DNA from: Bacteroidota bacterium
Lineage (GTDB): Bacteria > Bacteroidota > Bacteroidia > AKYH767-A > 2013-40CM-41-45
Length of the DNA stretch: 64,000 bases
NCBI GenBank assembly: GCA_016708785.1
Contig: JADJFC010000003.1
Span: 310,001-374,000 of the forward strand
Direction: 5' to 3'
A program made the translations under genes and the position numbers. The notes under the pieces were generated by a model. The model did not search any database. It saw only the letters and a list, made by a program, of their open reading frames with translations, and had not been told where the DNA came from. Below, in pieces: positions 62,332-64,000 of this stretch. How positions within the stretch are numbered: position 1 is the stretch's first letter; each line of letters begins with the position of its first letter.

Positions 62332-63624
62332 ATGTCAATAGAAAACGATAGACCAAATCAACTTCATCCGCTTGTGGCCTACACACTGTTGTTTTTGGTT
62401 TACACATCAACTTTTCGAATATTTGCAACACTTCCACTTGAAACATTACATCAGTCACTGTCAACTTTTGCAATCGTTTTACTATCGGGATATTACTTGT
62501 TTAGTTTATTTCTGAATATTAAAAACAGTAGAATAAGTAAATTGGACATTTTGATGTGGCTGTTTATTCTGGTTAATTTTCTGGCTGCATACAAAGGCCA
62601 TGAAGTTTTCGGCCAACCATACTATTATGGAATCATGGCACAACGATCAGTGCTGTTGTCGATAAGTGGGATCCTAATAGTTTCAATGTTGAATAAAGGA
62701 ATGATCACCATTCGACAGGTAGAACGATCTTTCCTTTTTATATCATTGACATTGTTATTTGTCTTCTATTTCTTTTTTCTCTTTGTGAATCCTGTAAAAT
62801 TCAATTATGCTGAATTTGTCGCATACTCTCCAATACGTGGTTACCGGTATCGATTTCAATTTGCATTAGTGATCATGTTGCTATTCTATTCATTGTTTAA
62901 AGTATCTCACGATAAAAAGAACAGATTTGCCATAGTCGCTTTACTTATCCTCTTTTACTTGATTTACTTTCTCCAGTCCAGAACCACCTTGGTAGTTCTT
63001 GCCATAACTATTTTCATCTATTTTATTCGTAATTTCTCAATGAAGGAGAAATTGAAGAACACACTACTCTATGGCGGAATTGGATTTATTCTTGTGACTA
63101 TACTTTTTACGCTAGGCTACACATCGTTGTTTGACAAATATCAGATTTTGTACCAGAATGTCTTTAATGTATTTCAAGGCGAATCACCGGATGAAGCCTC
63201 TTCAGCTGTGCGATTTATGGAGTTTAATACGGCATTGGAATACATTAAAAAGAACCCGGTACTGGGAAATGGATTTATCTCTAACCAATGGAATGGTGGT
63301 TGGCATGATATACTCGGATATTTTTATCCGGTAGATATTGGTATCCTTGGAAATGTCTTCGTGTTCGGTATACTTGGAACTGTTCTGATCTATCTCCCAT
63401 ATTATTTTTCACTAACCATGTCCAGAGAAGTAACTTCGAATCATGTGTTTTTCAAGACGTGTGAGTATATGCTACTCTTTTTCTTCCTTTGTATGTTCTT
63501 TTCTGCTGTTAATATCCGGGACTCAAGTAGCATTATGTTCCTGGTTTGTTTGCTATATTACTTCAGGTATTATTATGAAGAGCCTATTGTATCAAGTGAA
63601 AAACTTAAACCTGTAAATGCATGA
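62332..63624 (+). CDS. O-antigen ligase/polymerase-like membrane protein
   Basis: 430 residues, about eleven membrane segments, with the Wzy/WaaL-type features: a cluster of charged loop residues (RGYRYRFQFALVIMLL) near 165, SRTTLVVLAITIF near 218, and a large outer loop holding FMEFNTALEYIKKNPVLGNGF near 305 and GGWHDILGYFYPVDIG. It would polymerise or ligate glycan units brought by the flippase. Stop overlaps the sulfotransferase ATG (ATGA). Confidence 0.8.
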   Translation: MSIENDRPNQLHPLVAYTLLFLVYTSTFRIFATLPLETLHQSLSTFAIVLLSGYYLFSLFLNIKNSRISKLDILMWLFILVNFLAAYKGHEVFGQPYYYGIMAQRSVLLSISGILIVSMLNKGMITIRQVERSFLFISLTLLFVFYFFFLFVNPVKFNYAEFVAYSPIRGYRYRFQFALVIMLLFYSLFKVSHDKKNRFAIVALLILFYLIYFLQSRTTLVVLAITIFIYFIRNFSMKEKLKNTLLYGGIGFILVTILFTLGYTSLFDKYQILYQNVFNVFQGESPDEASSAVRFMEFNTALEYIKKNPVLGNGFISNQWNGGWHDILGYFYPVDIGILGNVFVFGILGTVLIYLPYYFSLTMSREVTSNHVFFKTCEYMLLFFFLCMFFSAVNIRDSSSIMFLVCLLYYFRYYYEEPIVSSEKLKPVNA

Positions 63625-64000
63625 GATATCCGCAATTTATTGTTGCCGGTACAGCACGTGCCGGAACTACATCTCTTAACTCCTATTTGCTCCAGCACCC
63701 GGAAATTTATTTGCCGGTAGTAAAAGAGCCTTGTTTCTACACTTTTGCCGGCGAAAAAATCGATTATAAGAATGGGAAATTCGCTTTTGCCTTAACTTCT
63801 ATTGAAGATTATGCAAAGCTCTATAAGAAAGCACTTCAATCTCAGATCACAGGCGATATTTCGACTCCTTATTTGTATAAGCATCAGAAGACAATACATA
63901 ATCTGAAAAAATTTCATGATGATTATAGCTCTATCAAAATAATTATAATTCTTAGAAACCCAACTGATCGCGCATATTCTCAATATCTCTGGCGAGTCCG
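63621..64000 (+). CDS. PAPS-dependent sulfotransferase, N-terminal part
   Basis: 126 residues, cut by the right edge. The 5'-phosphosulfate-binding loop is IVAGTARAGTTSLNSY (residues 7-22), the usual catalytic-region KEP follows at 35-37 (VVKEPCFYTF), GDISTPYL at 78-85 and the 3'-phosphate-binding motif ILRNPTDRAYSQYLW at 110-124 with Arg112 and Ser120. Sulfates a hydroxyl on an acceptor using PAPS, which the cysCDN genes 3-6 kb upstream make. Coupled (ATGA) to the polymerase-like gene. The acceptor is probably the polysaccharide of this locus. Confidence 0.92.
   Translation, partial: MRYPQFIVAGTARAGTTSLNSYLLQHPEIYLPVVKEPCFYTFAGEKIDYKNGKFAFALTSIEDYAKLYKKALQSQITGDISTPYLYKHQKTIHNLKKFHDDYSSIKIIIILRNPTDRAYSQYLWRV

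Overview
The window reads as a chromosome segment from a free-living Bacteroidota (Bacteroidetes) bacterium. Markers are a complete SprA translocon gene of the type 9 secretion system (T9SS), several proteins with C-terminal T9SS sorting domains, a TonB-dependent receptor, DUF5689/DUF4296/DUF6029-type proteins, a TANNTTTG-like promoter, and the maeB-ruvA-sprA-gcvH-vanZ gene order. Base composition is AT-rich. I see no rRNA, tRNA, integrase, transposase or CRISPR array. Genus-level placement is not possible from what I can see.

Layout. 1-2650: a cut-off POTRA/Omp85-like gene and a CBS-domain gene (minus), diverging from pdxJ and an alpha/beta hydrolase (plus). 2800-8270: a DUF5689 OB-fold lipoprotein and a TonB receptor (minus), diverging from a secreted endonuclease/phosphatase-type enzyme; together they resemble a nucleic-acid or phosphodiester scavenging set. 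8377-14185: deoxyhypusine-synthase-like enzyme, membrane protein, sucA-sucB. 14200-18200: composite palindromic repeat, Nfu-type protein, nadB, LuxE-like gene. 18235-22378: two T9SS cargo genes. 22687-31656: tyrS, epimerase, DUF4296-pyrC-GT2 operon, GT39-like transferase, RRM protein, barrel protein, ruvB. 31661-32585: a four-helix-bundle (S23/IVP-type) gene lying between two oppositely oriented pentanucleotide arrays, one of them 34 units of TTCAC, then a small Arc-like gene. 32597-46842: SPFH protein, queG, ubiX, vanZ, gcvH, sprA, ruvA, maeB. 46952-53670: T9SS proteins and a run of three CXXC proteins (secreted Omp28-like, TlpA-like, Omp28-like lipoprotein) with two outer-membrane proteins. 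53719-57128: deoC with one full and one half aldehyde dehydrogenase. 57141-64000: cysC-cysD-cysN-cysQ, a flippase, an O-antigen polymerase/ligase-like protein and the start of a sulfotransferase. No PAPS reductase or sulfite reductase gene lies among them, so the set looks like PAPS supply for a sulfated surface glycan, continuing beyond the right edge.

Two cross-cutting observations matter. First, six otherwise normal genes (TonB receptor, sucA, nadB, deoC, aldehyde dehydrogenase, flippase) are each broken by exactly one base, always in or next to a homopolymer, and one-base correction restores a normal family length each time. A seventh case is probable at the short aldehyde dehydrogenase. 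Uncorrected sequencing indels are the simplest explanation, so these are annotated as probably intact genes. Second, the intergenic spaces hold many different hairpins, each built from short repeated words (for example CTGCG, CAGGTT, GGTCAA, CGACCCC, ATTCACG), plus simple tandem arrays. No mobile-element protein is in view to explain them.
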